A DNA stretch of 64,000 bases from Streptomyces sp. NBC_01551 (GTDB taxonomy: Bacteria; Actinomycetota; Actinomycetes; Streptomycetales; Streptomycetaceae). A program made the position numbers and the translations under genes. The stretch is taken from NCBI RefSeq assembly GCF_026339935.1, contig NZ_JAPEPX010000002.1, positions 41,328 through 105,327 of the forward strand, written 5' to 3'. Positions within the stretch are counted from its first letter, which is position 1, and every line of letters begins with the position of its first letter. Positions 9,554 through 22,211 of the stretch are shown here, in pieces. The notes under the pieces are model-generated. The model searched no databases, was not told the DNA's origin, and saw only the letters and a list, made by a program, of their open reading frames with translations.

Positions 9554-9761
9554 CTCCCTGCCTCCTCGTGACCGTGCCGGGACGTCGGTCTCGGGAGGAC
9601 GGCAGAGCCCCCGGGAACCATCGCCGGCCCACGCCCGGGTCGTACGGGGTATCCACCCCGATTGTCCCACCGCAGGGGCCACCCGGAGGAGGTGTCTTCC
9701 GTGTACACGCATACACGCGTTCCCGCGCGCACGCGCAGGTCCACCGTGATGTGCTGGAGGT

Positions 9762-10589
9762 GTGCGCCTCGACCGCAAGGCCCTGTCACCCCCTCTGCGT
9801 CCGGCGAATCTGCTGTCGGCCCGGCAGCTGGCCCTCGCCTGGTCCGTGATGGCGTCGATCGCCCTCCTCGCCTGGGTGCTGGTGGTCGACCAGGCCCGTG
9901 ACATGGGGGTCGAGCCGGGAACCATGGGCATGGGCGTCCCGCTGTTCCTGCTGCTGTGGCTGGTCATGATGATCGCCATGATGTTCCCGTCGGTGGCCCC
10001 AGTGGCCCTCACCTGGGCGCGGGCCATCGGGCGCCAGTCGCCCACGGGAGTCGTGCGGGTGACTCGTACCGCCCAGTTCGTCGGCGGGTACCTGCTGGCC
10101 TGGACGGCCTTCGGCCTGATCGCCTACGGGCTCCTCGCCGGGACCGGGGCCCTGGTGGACGAGCACCCGGGCGCCGGGCGCTGGATCGGCGCCGGGGCCT
10201 TCCTGGTCGCCGGGCTGTACCAGTTCGGCCCGTGGAAGGACCTCTGCCTGCGGCACTGCCGGAGCCCGATGGGCCAGCTCGTGCGCTACGCGGGCTTCCG
10301 GCCCCGGGCCCGCGATCTGCGGGTCGGGGCCCACCACGGGGCGTACTGCGTGGGCTGCTGCTGGGGGCTGATGGTCGTGCTCGTCCCGCTGGGCGTCATG
10401 AACGTCCTGGCGATGGCCGCGGTGGCCGTGGTGATCTTCGTGGAGAAGCTCTGGCGGCTGGGCCCCGTCTTCTCGCAGGTCGTCGGGGTCGCCTTCCTCG
10501 TACTCGCGGTCCTGAGCCTGTTCCAGCCCTGGCTTCTGCCGGGCCTGATCCCGCCGCAGTCGCCCATGACGGAGATGCTCCGCCCCTGA
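9762..10589 (+). CDS. DUF2182 predicted metal-binding integral membrane protein
   Basis: A 275-aa polytopic protein with about six to seven transmembrane helices. Family features are the methionine-rich helix LLLWLVMMIAMMFPSVAPVA (residues about 64-83) and the Cys/His cluster KDLCLRHCRSP around residue 165 with GAYCVGCCWGLM around 195, consistent with predicted metal binding. It is paired with the divergent DUF1326 gene. The GTG at 9762 sits very close to GGAGG (one base), so the true start could be slightly downstream. Confidence 0.8.
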   Translation: MRLDRKALSPPLRPANLLSARQLALAWSVMASIALLAWVLVVDQARDMGVEPGTMGMGVPLFLLLWLVMMIAMMFPSVAPVALTWARAIGRQSPTGVVRVTRTAQFVGGYLLAWTAFGLIAYGLLAGTGALVDEHPGAGRWIGAGAFLVAGLYQFGPWKDLCLRHCRSPMGQLVRYAGFRPRARDLRVGAHHGAYCVGCCWGLMVVLVPLGVMNVLAMAAVAVVIFVEKLWRLGPVFSQVVGVAFLVLAVLSLFQPWLLPGLIPPQSPMTEMLRP

Positions 10590-10620
10590 GAGCACCCAAC
10601 AGAGAGCCTGGTCGTAGCCG

Positions 10621-10775
10621 TATCCCCTTCCTGGCTGAGTCGGCAGTGCTGCGGGAGGCGCTCGGGCCCGAGCTGTACGAGGCCGTACTGGCCGTCCGCC
10701 GCGCGGACGCGGAGCTGTTCGCCATGTTCACCGAGGTGGGCGTCATCAAGGCCGTCCGCCGGCGGTATGGACTGG
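10621..10775 (+). pseudogene. Glutamine-synthetase-like C-terminal remnant
   Basis: A stretch of about 50 codons has normal codon bias and reads ESAVLREALGPELYEAVLAV and then ADAELF. This resembles the last helices of glutamine-synthetase-family proteins. There is no start and no upstream catalytic domain, and the frame then runs into the reverse-strand isomerase remnant. Treated as a fragment left by rearrangement; the family call is tentative. Confidence 0.4.
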
Positions 10776-10776
10776 C

Positions 10777-11316
10777 TACCAGACGAAGAGGAGCAGCTGC
10801 TCGGCCGTGCCCGTGGCCGAAGGAGGCGGGCGCGGCGTCGTCCGTGAGGGGTGCGGGCCAGGCGCCGGTGCCGTCCAACGCGAGGAGCCAGGAGCGGCCC
10901 TCGGTGGCGTGGTAGTGGATGGTCGCGGCCCTCGTGCGGCCAGGCCCGCCGGGGTGGAGTTGCAGGTGTCGAGGAACTCGGCCACGCCGTCGATCGCGAG
11001 GTCCGCCGGCATCGGCTGCACGGCGCCTGCGGCGAGCTGGGCGTCGTAGGTGTGCGCCAGCACCTCATGCACCCGGCGCCGGGCAACGCCCCAGGCATTC
11101 GCCGGCGACACGCCGACGGCCCACCACGTCCAGCACTCGCGCTCCGGGCCGGCCTCGCGCAGCGCACTCAGCAGCAGCTCGTTCGACTCGGCGTACCAGG
11201 CCAGCAGCGTCTCGAGCTCGCGCGGCGCCTCCGCTGCATCCTTGGCCGGCGGAGCCTCGGGCGGGCCCGCGGCGACGATCGCGGCCCACCAACGCTGACC
11301 CGTACCCAGGTGCCGC
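10777..11316 (-). pseudogene. Maleylpyruvate-isomerase-family remnant
   Basis: Conceptual translation in two frames is collinear with the intact gene at 40606-41406. WWAAIVAAGPPEAPPAKDA, LAWYAESNELLLSALREAGP, ECWTWW, HEVLAHTYDAQLAAG and GVAEFLDTCNSTPAG all align. After about residue 190 of the family the match switches to another frame (WLLALDGTGAWPA), showing a frameshift. The N-terminal ~50 residues are missing, and where they should be the sequence passes into the decayed CRISPR array. A dead, truncated copy. Confidence 0.65.
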
Positions 11317-11341
11317 TCGTCGCCTCGGGCGGGAGGAACCC

Positions 11342-11553
11342 GGGTTCATCTCCGCGGATGCGGAGCGCAGTAGGCCGTCTCCCGATTGGTCAGCATCCGC
11401 TTGGGCTCATTCCCGCAGGTCGCGGGAGCTCCTCATCTACGGCAAGCGCAACACCCTGGCCCTGGGGTCATCCCCGCTGAGGCAGGGAGCAGATCTCGAC
11501 GGGAACGTAGAGCAGGAACGCGAAGGAGTCATCCCGGCAGGTGCGGAAAGCAG
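11342..11553 (-). CRISPR. Decayed type I-E CRISPR array, four repeats
   Basis: Four 29-bp units, at 11342-11370, 11403-11431, 11464-11492 and 11525-11553, recur at exactly 61 bases, leaving three 32-base spacers. On the minus strand they read like degraded copies of the window's consensus (CTGCTCCCCGCGCCYGCGGG then GATGARCCC). Each unit has several substitutions. A possible fifth, worse unit begins near 11586. The array points away from the cas operon that starts at 11739, so it lies back-to-back with the Cascade genes. No clear leader was found between them. Confidence 0.75.
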
Positions 11554-11738
11554 GCGGGAGCCACGGGTCGGGCGTCCCACCCCGCTGGGTGTCCCCCGAG
11601 CAAGCCTTGCGCCTCAACAGTGTTGCCAGGCCCCGTAGTTGGTGTCTCAGAGACCCCGTCATACCCCCTCTTCCGCATGCTACGGTCCTGCCACATTCCA
11701 CCAGGGAACCGTTATGAGCAGAGAGCGAACGATGCACC

Positions 11739-13402
11739 TTGGCTGAATTACACGCTCCGCCTCACGGGGCGACGCGTCCCCAGTGGGACCCCCGACGGGA
11801 AGCATGCGCCCATGCCCTGACCATGACGGGTGAGAGGGTCGAGCGGAGCCTCACAGGACTACTCGAAGACGCCGATGGGCTGCGTGCCGTCGATGACACC
11901 ACCCCCGGCGCGACGGTCGCTCTCCTCGAGTACCTGCTGGCCATCTGCTACGCGTCGGGCACCTATCCGGCCACGGACACGGAGTGGCAGGACTGGGTGG
12001 AGCAGGGGCACTCGCTCGCTGAAGCCGCCAAGTGGCTCGCCGAGCAGCCCGACGGCGAGTGGGACCTCTTCCACCCCACCGAACCGCTCGGCCAGAACGC
12101 GCTCCTCGCCCCCTTCCTCGACCGGCACGGGGCAGGACCGGCCCAGCTGGTCATCGAGCGCGTCGGCGATTACAACCAGTTCTTCGACCACCACCACCTG
12201 GAGCACCCGACCCCGTTGCCCGCGGCCGAGGCGTTCCGGGCCATGCTCACCCAGCACGTGTACGCGCCCGCCGGGCGGGCGAGGATCTCCGGCAAGGAGA
12301 CCCTCGGCCCCACGATCACCAATCTCGCCATCGGCCGCCTCAGCAGCCGCATCCGGGTCGTCGCGCTCGGCTCCACGCTCGGTGAGACCCTGCGGCTCAA
12401 CCTCACGCCGTGTGCCGACGGACCGGGCGAGTTCAACCGCTCCTGGACCGCGGGAACGACGGAGCGCCGCGGCTTCCGCACGAAGCCGGACGGCCGGCCC
12501 GTGAGCGGTCCGGCGGACCTGCACAGCCACCTCGGCCGATCCATCCTGATGCGTCCGGCCGCTCTACCCGGGACCGGGGCCGGAACCGGGACCGGGACCG
12601 GAGCCGGAGCCGGAGCCAAGGAACCCGCCGTCGACCGGGTGCTCGTCGGCGCCGGCGAGCTGCTCGCGCTCCGGCGCCCCCAGCTCCAGGACGTCGTCTA
12701 CGCCAGCACGGCCGAGGGCAAGACGAAACCCCTCTGGGCATCGGCGTCCCGCGCCTTCTGGCGCGACGCGCACGCGCTGTACGCCGCGGTCAAGGACGCG
12801 CGGCGGCCGGACGACGCCCGCCAGAGCGTGAACCTCTACGAGAGGCTGGCCCGGTTCCCGGGTCCGGACGACCCCCACGGCCCGGACAGCCCGCCCGTGC
12901 GCGGAATCAAGCTGTGGGCGGTGGGTCTCGTCGCCAAGCAGACCACGGCCATCACCTGGGTCTCGGGCGTCTACCCCTTCGCCCCGGGCCTGGGCGCGAC
13001 GCTGCACCGCGCGTCGAAGGGGGGTTCGGAGATCGCCGAGTACGTCGCGACGAGCCTGGGCAAGGCCGCCTACGCGGCGTGGGAGATCGCCTATCCGAAC
13101 CCGAAGCCGTCCGACAAGGCCGGCCAGATCGCCCGCTTCGACGTCCGGTGGCAGCACTGGGAGGCGGCCGAGGACCCGTTCAACCTCCTGCTGGAGAGGA
13201 CGGCCTCGGGCGAGCAGGTCGACGAGTGCCTCCTCGACTACGCCTCCACACTCGCCTCAAACGCCGCCGAGTTCCTCGCCAAGAGCCTCGACTCGCTCCC
13301 GAGGAACTCCCGGGGTTTCCAGGCCCGCGCCGCGGCACGCCGGCGATTCGAGAGCGAGCTGGCGAGCCGAAAGGCTCCCGCCCAACTTCAAGGGGAGGAC
13401 GC

Positions 13403-13406
<4 letters not shown>
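11739..13406 (+). CDS. cas8e: Cas8e (Cse1/CasA), large subunit of type I-E Cascade
   Basis: The 555-aa product follows the Cse1 plan: the ALLEYLLAICYASG helix, the WDLFHPTEPLGQ segment, the central metal/loop region and the C-terminal helical bundle ending near NAAEFLAKSLDSLP. In Cascade this subunit checks the PAM and, in the classical system, recruits Cas3 to the R-loop. The usual N-terminal ~20 residues of the family (DLL..PWIPV-like) are not seen in this frame. The listed TTG 11739 has no strong ribosome-binding site and ATG 11823 is an alternative. A Gly-Thr-Ala-rich linker sits near residue 285. First gene of a five-gene operon with four overlapping junctions. No cas3 precedes it. Confidence 0.88.
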
Positions 13407-16972
<3,566 letters not shown>

Positions 16973-16980
16973 GGGGGGCT

Positions 16981-17026
16981 GCCGGTCCCCAATCTTTTGT
17001 CCGCGGACAAAAGATTGGGGACCGGC
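16981..17026. repeat. 46-bp perfect palindrome (dispersed palindromic element, copy 1)
   Basis: The core CTTTTGTCCGCGGACAAAAG is shared with two other copies at 22129-22158 and 22520-22549. Here the outer arms are longer and give an uninterrupted palindrome over 46 bases. It lies between the convergent Cascade operon and the protease-STAND transcription unit, so the cruciform/hairpin could act as a bidirectional terminator, although there is no T run. Confidence 0.8.
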
Positions 17027-17138
17027 CGGACAGATCTCGGAGCGGATTCTCGCCCCTACCGACGCTGGTGACTACGTGGGCGAGGACGGGCCACGGTCCG
17101 ATTTCTGGATGCCGTGACGTTCTCCCGAGGCGCTGCAG

Positions 17139-17330
17139 CTACGTCTCGGATCCAGCCGGCCTTGCCACCTGCCAGGTCTTGCGGACGCCGACGACTGCCG
17201 CCACGAGGGCGACCACCGTGAAGAAGACGACCAGAAATGGACTCTTGCATCTCGAAGCCGTCACGACCATACAGACGAAGACGGCCCAGTCGATCCAGGT
17301 CCGCTTCAACAACACCATCAACCCGTTCAC
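17139..17330 (-). CDS. Small two-TM membrane protein downstream of the protease-STAND gene
   Basis: GTG 17330 lies six bases after GGAGGGG, which makes it a much better start than the longer open frame. The 63-aa product has two hydrophobic helices (TWIDWAVFVCMVVTA and FLVVFFTVVALVAAVVG) separated by a short polar loop (SRCKSP). It is on the same strand as, and about 100 bases after, the protease-STAND gene, so the two could be co-transcribed. No family recognised. A small membrane protein beside a putative defence protease could be an anchor, effector or regulator; this is inference from position only. Confidence 0.55.
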   Translation of the reverse strand: MNGLMVLLKRTWIDWAVFVCMVVTASRCKSPFLVVFFTVVALVAAVVGVRKTWQVARPAGSET

Positions 17331-17430
17331 GATCCCCTCCTGCCGGGAGTACATCATGCGGCAGAAGCCTGCGCGCGTCACCCAACGTGTGCACTCCACA
17401 GAAGTGATGCCGTTGGCGTCGGCTGCCCGG

Positions 17431-20400
17431 TCAGTCGCAGGGGTCTCCCGTGGCCGCTCCGTCGGGGGTCAGTTTGCCCACGGTGCCCGACTCCACGGAC
17501 GTCGCCAGGGCAGAGCACAGGTGGGGCACTGCCGTGCCGGGGTCGATGGAGGTCAAGTTGGCCGGCCGGTGGGTGAGCCGCTGCTCGGGAAGTTTCCCCT
17601 CCTGGCTGCCCACGAACCCGATCGCGCCTCGGGCGTACAACGCCAGGTGGGCGTCGGGGCCGTCGCCCAGGGCCCGCACGGACAGCCACCCCGAGGAGAG
17701 GCGCATGACGGACTGCTGCGGTTCCTCTTGTCCGCCTACGCGCCAGACCCACACTCGTGTCGCCGTCTTCTCCTCCAGCTCCTCCACGGCCTTCGTCATC
17801 GCGTCCGTGTTGGCCACATCAATGGGGGGAAATTCGGGGTACTGCTTTCCCAGGTTGTCGAGCCCCATGGCGAACAGGCGTTTCCCGGTCCGGTCGAGGG
17901 TGATCCGGGTGGAGCCGAGCGAGTCGCTGAGGCCGGGAAGCTGCGCGACGACTGCACCCGTGCGTACGTCCCAGACCTTGAACTCGGTTCCCCACTCGGT
18001 GTCCGACGGCGAGAGCGTAGCGGCGATGCGCGTGCCGTCGCCCGAGACGGTGACAGCGCCGTTGACGGCATAAGGCGTCAGAACCTTCCCCTCCGCGTTC
18101 GCGGCACCGCCGGCACCCGCCGCCTCGGTCAGCGGGATGTTCCTGAGCTCATGGCGGACGTAGGGCTTCTTGCCGCCCTCTCCCGTTGTCATCACGAGCG
18201 CCGATTCTCCGCCCGGCGCCAGCCAGAAACCTGTCAGCAACCTGAGGCCCATGTAGCTCTCCCACCGCAGTGATGTCTCGGTGAGGAGCCGGCCGGTGGC
18301 GAGGTCACGCCGCTGCAGTTCCCACGTGTCGTTGGCGGTCTTGAGCATGAGCCCGATCACCTTGGCGGACGGATCGATACTCATGGCCTCTACCGACGCC
18401 GCGCGCGCGATGCCCTTCACCGGGACGACGACCGTGGCGCGGCCCGAGCCCGTGTCGAACACCGTCAGGCACGTGGTCAGCGCGATCGCGGTGGGGTCCG
18501 GCGGACGGCACGGATTCTTCTTGAACTTCGAGGTGATGGCGGGGCTCATGGGGGTGATGAACGCCGCGTACCGCCCGCTGGCGTCGATGGCCGGCCGGTT
18601 GCCCTGCATCACCGGGTCGAGCAGGCCGAGGGAGACCTGCTTCGCGCTGCGGCCGTCCTCCGCGATCCGCCACACCGCGGGCTTCAGGTCGGGAGCCGTC
18701 AGGGCGACCGTCCTACCGTCCGCGCTCAACTGGTTGCGAACGGACATCACGCCATCGCCGCTCGTGCTCGCGGTGTCCGAGAGGGCGCTGCTGGGATCAG
18801 GCAACAGCACATCCGCGGACTGCAGTGCGGCGTAGCTGTTCCGTACCCGGTCGTTGGTCTCCTCCGTGACGGCCGTGTCACGGGCTCTCAGCGCCAGTCG
18901 GGCCTCGCCATACGCGTCGCGGTAGGCCAGCTTCGCGGCACCCTCGGCGAGGGAGTGGGCCGCGGAATGCGCCAGCTTCTCCTGCTGGTCGCGCCAGACC
19001 GATGTGCCCACGACGGCAAGTACGGTGACGACGGCTGCTGCCCGCAGGCCCAGTGCGCGGTGCCGTCGTCGACTGCCGGCCAGATACCGGTGTTCTTCCC
19101 TGCCCATCTCGTCGGCATGAGTACGCAGCCACCGGCGCGCCTCGCGCGCTTCGGAGAGCGGTAGCAGCCGTCGCTTCGGGCAGCCCTCGCCGTACCACGC
19201 CTCGATCCGCTGGCGCAGGCCGTCCTGCCAAATGCGGAAGTCGCGCTCTCGAAGGGTGAGCTGGTGCAGTCTGTCCCAGCGGGTGATCAGGGATTCGTGC
19301 GCGAGTTCCACACCGAGCCGCGACTGCTCGTCGGCTACGCCGCCCTCGTCCCGGTCGGCGCCGGCGGCGGACCGTGGTAAGTCGGCCACTTCCCGGACGA
19401 CGACCACCCGGGAGGTGGCCAGACGGCCGGCCAGGGCCCAGGTTTCGTCACCGAAGTCCGCCCGGGCGGCGGAGCGCCGGGTGAAGGCCATCCGGTCGGG
19501 CAGCGGATGTACGAGCTGGTTCAGCAGCCGGGCCGCCAGGGTCTGCTCGTCGGTGTCGAGCCCACTCCAGATGTGTTCGGCGTGATCCGCGAGAGCGTTC
19601 TGAACACCGCCCAGGTCGTCATAGGACTCGTGTGTCAGCAAGCCGTTCCGCTGGCGCTCCCACAGCTGGGACAAGGTGAACTGGACGAGCGGAAGGCGCC
19701 CGGGGGCGTGTCCCACCTCGTCCATGATGCGGTTGACCAAGCCCTCCTCGTACGTCACCGTGCACAGCTTCCCGATCGGTCCGAGAAGAGCCTGGCGCAG
19801 CTCGGCGTCGTCGAGTTCACCGACGGTCAGCAGCCGTTCGCCGTCCACCAGGAAGCCGAGCAGGGGCCGTTTGAGCGCGCTGCCGAGGAAGTCGGCTCGC
19901 AGCGCGCACAGCAGCCGCACAGGGGAGTCGGCCCATGCGACGGGAGCATTGCCGTCCGTCCCCGCGCCGGAGGCCGGAACGGCCGAGCGCAGCGCGGCGG
20001 CAAAGTCGTCGGCGGCCTGATCGGAGGCAGCGAAGACCTCTTCGAGCTGGTCAACGAAGATCAGCAGCCGCTCCGCACCCCGGGCCTCCAGCACGGCGCC
20101 GGTGATCTCCCGCAGCCCGTCCCGGGCTATGCGCTCTGCAAGCTCGGTCACCCGGTCGAGACGCTGAACGGCATCGGAATCGGCGGTGGTGCCGTTGGCC
20201 CGCTCCCCCGCCAGTGCGCGATCGAGCGCGAACGCGAGAGATCGCAACGGCGTACGCGCCTCGGAGGGCCGCATGGACACGACCACGGTGCCCGGCTCCG
20301 CTCGCAGCCGGGGCAGCACGCCTGCCCGGACGAGCGACGACTTTCCGACGCCGGAAGGCCCGATCACGGTGACGACCGGCGCGACCCGGCTTCGTCGGAC

Positions 20401-21189
20401 GATCTGACCGGAGAGCCCGTCCCGCCCGAAGAAGACGTCCGCCTCCGCCTCGGAGAACGGGCGCAGGCCGGGGAAGGGTGTGGGTGGCTGAGCCATGGAC
20501 CTGAGCCGTGGCCACGCCTCGAACAGTCCGGCGGTCGGCACCATGTAGGCGCTGCGGATGCCCGAGCCGCGCCAGGCGGTCACCACCATGCCGACGGCTG
20601 CCGCGCGCTCCGGGTCCCAGACCGGGACTCCGGAGAACCCCTTCCGGATGTCGAACTGGCTGGTGCCGTCCACATCGATCTGGACCCAGCCCCGGGCCTG
20701 CCGTCCGCGCAGCCGCCCGATGCTCCACACCCCGCTGTCGGACAGCTCGGGAAAGCCCAGCACCACCCCGCGGAGGTCGAAGGTCTCCGGGGCGTTGATC
20801 AGCGCAGCTGCGGTGGCAGCTGACGGGGGCGAAGCTGTGAGACGGAGGCCGGCGACGTCCTCGGGGGGCGTCCTGCCGGGCGGCACCCAGTGCTCGACCT
20901 CGGCGGTCACCCTTACGCCTGGTGCCACGAGCGGGAAGTCCAGCGTCACCGGCTCTGAGGGACGCGAAGTGCTCTCGCCGTCCCTTCCGAGCGCCATGTT
21001 GACGACGTGAGCGCAGGTCAGGAGGCGGTCCGGTGCCGCCAGGAAGGCTCCCCCGATCGGTCGCCCGTTCCGGCCCCACACCCGCGCGACGGCGGCACCC
21101 AGTGGACTGACAGCGGCGGCCCCGGCGGAACCGGTGGATCCAGTGGCCCCGGTCGTCGCGCGGTTTGGCTCACGGGCCACGTCCGCCAC
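17431..21189 (-). CDS. Trypsin-like protease / nSTAND1 ATPase / membrane helix / beta-propeller fusion
   Basis: The 1252-aa product has four parts. Residues ~28-220 are a trypsin-like serine protease, with His61 in LTCAHVV, Asp111 in PPEDVAGLRL and Ser186 in KGFSGVPVW as likely triad. Residues ~237-640 are an nSTAND1-type ATPase opening with PFPGLRPFSEAEADVFFGRD, Walker A GPSGVGKSS (277-285) and Walker B LLIFVDQLEE (~366-375). A hydrophobic helix follows at ~715-735 (GLRAAAVVTVLAVVGTSVW). The C-terminal ~480 residues are WD40-like propeller blades. Such fusions are known from NTP-dependent bacterial conflict systems, where the STAND part is a switch and the protease the output. GTG 21189 has GAGGAGGGG upstream. 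It is convergent with the Cascade operon and divergent from the Trypco1 gene. The direct link to Cascade is inferred. Confidence 0.88.
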   Translation of the reverse strand: MADVAREPNRATTGATGSTGSAGAAAVSPLGAAVARVWGRNGRPIGGAFLAAPDRLLTCAHVVNMALGRDGESTSRPSEPVTLDFPLVAPGVRVTAEVEHWVPPGRTPPEDVAGLRLTASPPSAATAAALINAPETFDLRGVVLGFPELSDSGVWSIGRLRGRQARGWVQIDVDGTSQFDIRKGFSGVPVWDPERAAAVGMVVTAWRGSGIRSAYMVPTAGLFEAWPRLRSMAQPPTPFPGLRPFSEAEADVFFGRDGLSGQIVRRSRVAPVVTVIGPSGVGKSSLVRAGVLPRLRAEPGTVVVSMRPSEARTPLRSLAFALDRALAGERANGTTADSDAVQRLDRVTELAERIARDGLREITGAVLEARGAERLLIFVDQLEEVFAASDQAADDFAAALRSAVPASGAGTDGNAPVAWADSPVRLLCALRADFLGSALKRPLLGFLVDGERLLTVGELDDAELRQALLGPIGKLCTVTYEEGLVNRIMDEVGHAPGRLPLVQFTLSQLWERQRNGLLTHESYDDLGGVQNALADHAEHIWSGLDTDEQTLAARLLNQLVHPLPDRMAFTRRSAARADFGDETWALAGRLATSRVVVVREVADLPRSAAGADRDEGGVADEQSRLGVELAHESLITRWDRLHQLTLRERDFRIWQDGLRQRIEAWYGEGCPKRRLLPLSEAREARRWLRTHADEMGREEHRYLAGSRRRHRALGLRAAAVVTVLAVVGTSVWRDQQEKLAHSAAHSLAEGAAKLAYRDAYGEARLALRARDTAVTEETNDRVRNSYAALQSADVLLPDPSSALSDTASTSGDGVMSVRNQLSADGRTVALTAPDLKPAVWRIAEDGRSAKQVSLGLLDPVMQGNRPAIDASGRYAAFITPMSPAITSKFKKNPCRPPDPTAIALTTCLTVFDTGSGRATVVVPVKGIARAASVEAMSIDPSAKVIGLMLKTANDTWELQRRDLATGRLLTETSLRWESYMGLRLLTGFWLAPGGESALVMTTGEGGKKPYVRHELRNIPLTEAAGAGGAANAEGKVLTPYAVNGAVTVSGDGTRIAATLSPSDTEWGTEFKVWDVRTGAVVAQLPGLSDSLGSTRITLDRTGKRLFAMGLDNLGKQYPEFPPIDVANTDAMTKAVEELEEKTATRVWVWRVGGQEEPQQSVMRLSSGWLSVRALGDGPDAHLALYARGAIGFVGSQEGKLPEQRLTHRPANLTSIDPGTAVPHLCSALATSVESGTVGKLTPDGAATGDPCD

Positions 21190-21300
21190 GCCCCCTCCTC
21201 AGCGTCACTCCCGCTATCGTTCTGGTGAGCATGACAGAACACCCCTTAGCATGCAGGCGAGTTGAGCCCTGTAGCGCCAGGAACGGAGGAGTTCCCCAAC
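21190..21300. promoter_or_regulatory. Divergent promoter region of the protease-STAND and Trypco1 genes
   Basis: The 111-base gap separates two divergent starts, each with a strong ribosome-binding site (GAGGAGGGG on the minus strand, GGAGGAG on the plus strand). It must therefore carry both promoters, favouring co-regulation of the pair. No operator could be defined by eye. Confidence 0.5.
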
Positions 21301-21720
21301 ATGCCCGAACTGATCGAGATGCATCTGGACGAGGGTGGCAGCGTCTGGGTGGAGGTTTCGGATGGCCTCCCTGTGATCGATCGCGTGGGCAGGGGCGAGG
21401 ACGCCCTGCGCTCGACCGCCCGAACGCTGCAGGACGCCCTGTCCCGCGTCCGCCCGGCGGTCGACGCGGTCGTGGACCAACTGCGTTCCGCAGCTCTCCC
21501 TCCGGACGAGGTGAATGTCCAATTCGGGATCAAGATCACCGCGGAGGCGGGGGCCGTGATCGCCAAGGCGGCTACGGAGGCCAACTTCACCGTCTCGGCT
21601 ACTTGGGTGAGTGAGCGGAGCATGGGCAGAGGTGCCAGTTCGGCAGGGGCGGCCAATGCAGCCGACGAGGAAGCACCGCTTGCTGCCCCTCCGTCGCCCC
21701 GCGGCGCCCAGAACCCCTGA
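21301..21720 (+). CDS. Trypco1-type (CU044_2847-like) partner of the trypsin-STAND protein
   Basis: A 139-aa protein starting at ATG 21301 nine bases after GGAGGAG. The pattern of an N-terminal beta-rich half (MPELIEMHLDEGGSVWVEVS), a central helix and a second strand pair (VNVQFGIKITAEAGAVIAKA, followed by NFTVSATW) matches the trypsin-co-occurring domain 1 family, small proteins encoded beside trypsin/STAND genes in bacterial conflict systems. The Ala/Pro-rich tail is likely disordered. Divergent from the protease gene, with a shared promoter region. Probably a regulator, substrate or adaptor of the protease; which one is unknown. Confidence 0.75.
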   Translation: MPELIEMHLDEGGSVWVEVSDGLPVIDRVGRGEDALRSTARTLQDALSRVRPAVDAVVDQLRSAALPPDEVNVQFGIKITAEAGAVIAKAATEANFTVSATWVSERSMGRGASSAGAANAADEEAPLAAPPSPRGAQNP

Positions 21721-22128
21721 CCAGAGGGCCCATACGAAGGGCTCACCCCGTCCCGCAGAACAACGTGGTGAAGCTTGACCGCTCACCCGGGGTCGTCCGA
21801 GCGTCTACGAGCGCAGCAGCCGCAGCGCGTCAGTCGTAGAGCTGCGCGGCCCCGGCCGCCACCACCGTGCCGGCGGGAGACGGCGCCGCCGCTACGGCGT
21901 TCCTGTCCACGCCGAAGAACGTCGAGTGCGTCGGCAACATCGGAGGGCAACCCTGGCGTCATGCCCGCACCGTGTGTCTGGCTTGCAGCGTTTGCAGGAT
22001 CCTTCTCTCTCCCCGAGCTGCGGTCGGCAGTCCACCTGACGCGAGCTGTCTGTCAACGAACACAGTCCACGCAGGTCAGGGCAGCGCCGAAGCCACCTAC
22101 GCTGAAAGGGACAGCGATCGGCGCGGCT

Positions 22129-22158
22129 CCCGACTTTTGTCCGCGGACAAAAGTCGGG
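22129..22158. repeat. 30-bp perfect palindrome (dispersed palindromic element, copy 2)
   Basis: Shares the CTTTTGTCCGCGGACAAAAG core with the copies at 16981-17026 and 22520-22549. It sits just beyond the 3' end of parB. Confidence 0.8.
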
Positions 22159-22160
22159 GC

Positions 22161-22186
22161 CCCACCGCCGGTGAAAAGGCGGTGGG
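22161..22186 (-). terminator. Stem-loop after parB
   Basis: CCCACCGCC and GGCGGTGGG pair around an eight-base loop, 26 bases after the parB stop on the minus strand. No T run follows, but the second palindrome is next to it, so the tandem structures probably end the parAB transcript. Confidence 0.5.
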
Positions 22187-22211
22187 ACCCCGGGGTGTCC
22201 GTCGGCGGGTG

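Larger units (their letters stand above)
21721..22211. other. Intergenic stretch; palindrome and hairpin at its right end
   Basis: No frame is convincing between 21721 and 22120. The right end holds palindromic element copy 2 (22129-22158) and a stem-loop (22161-22186) serving the minus-strand parB gene. Confidence 0.5.
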
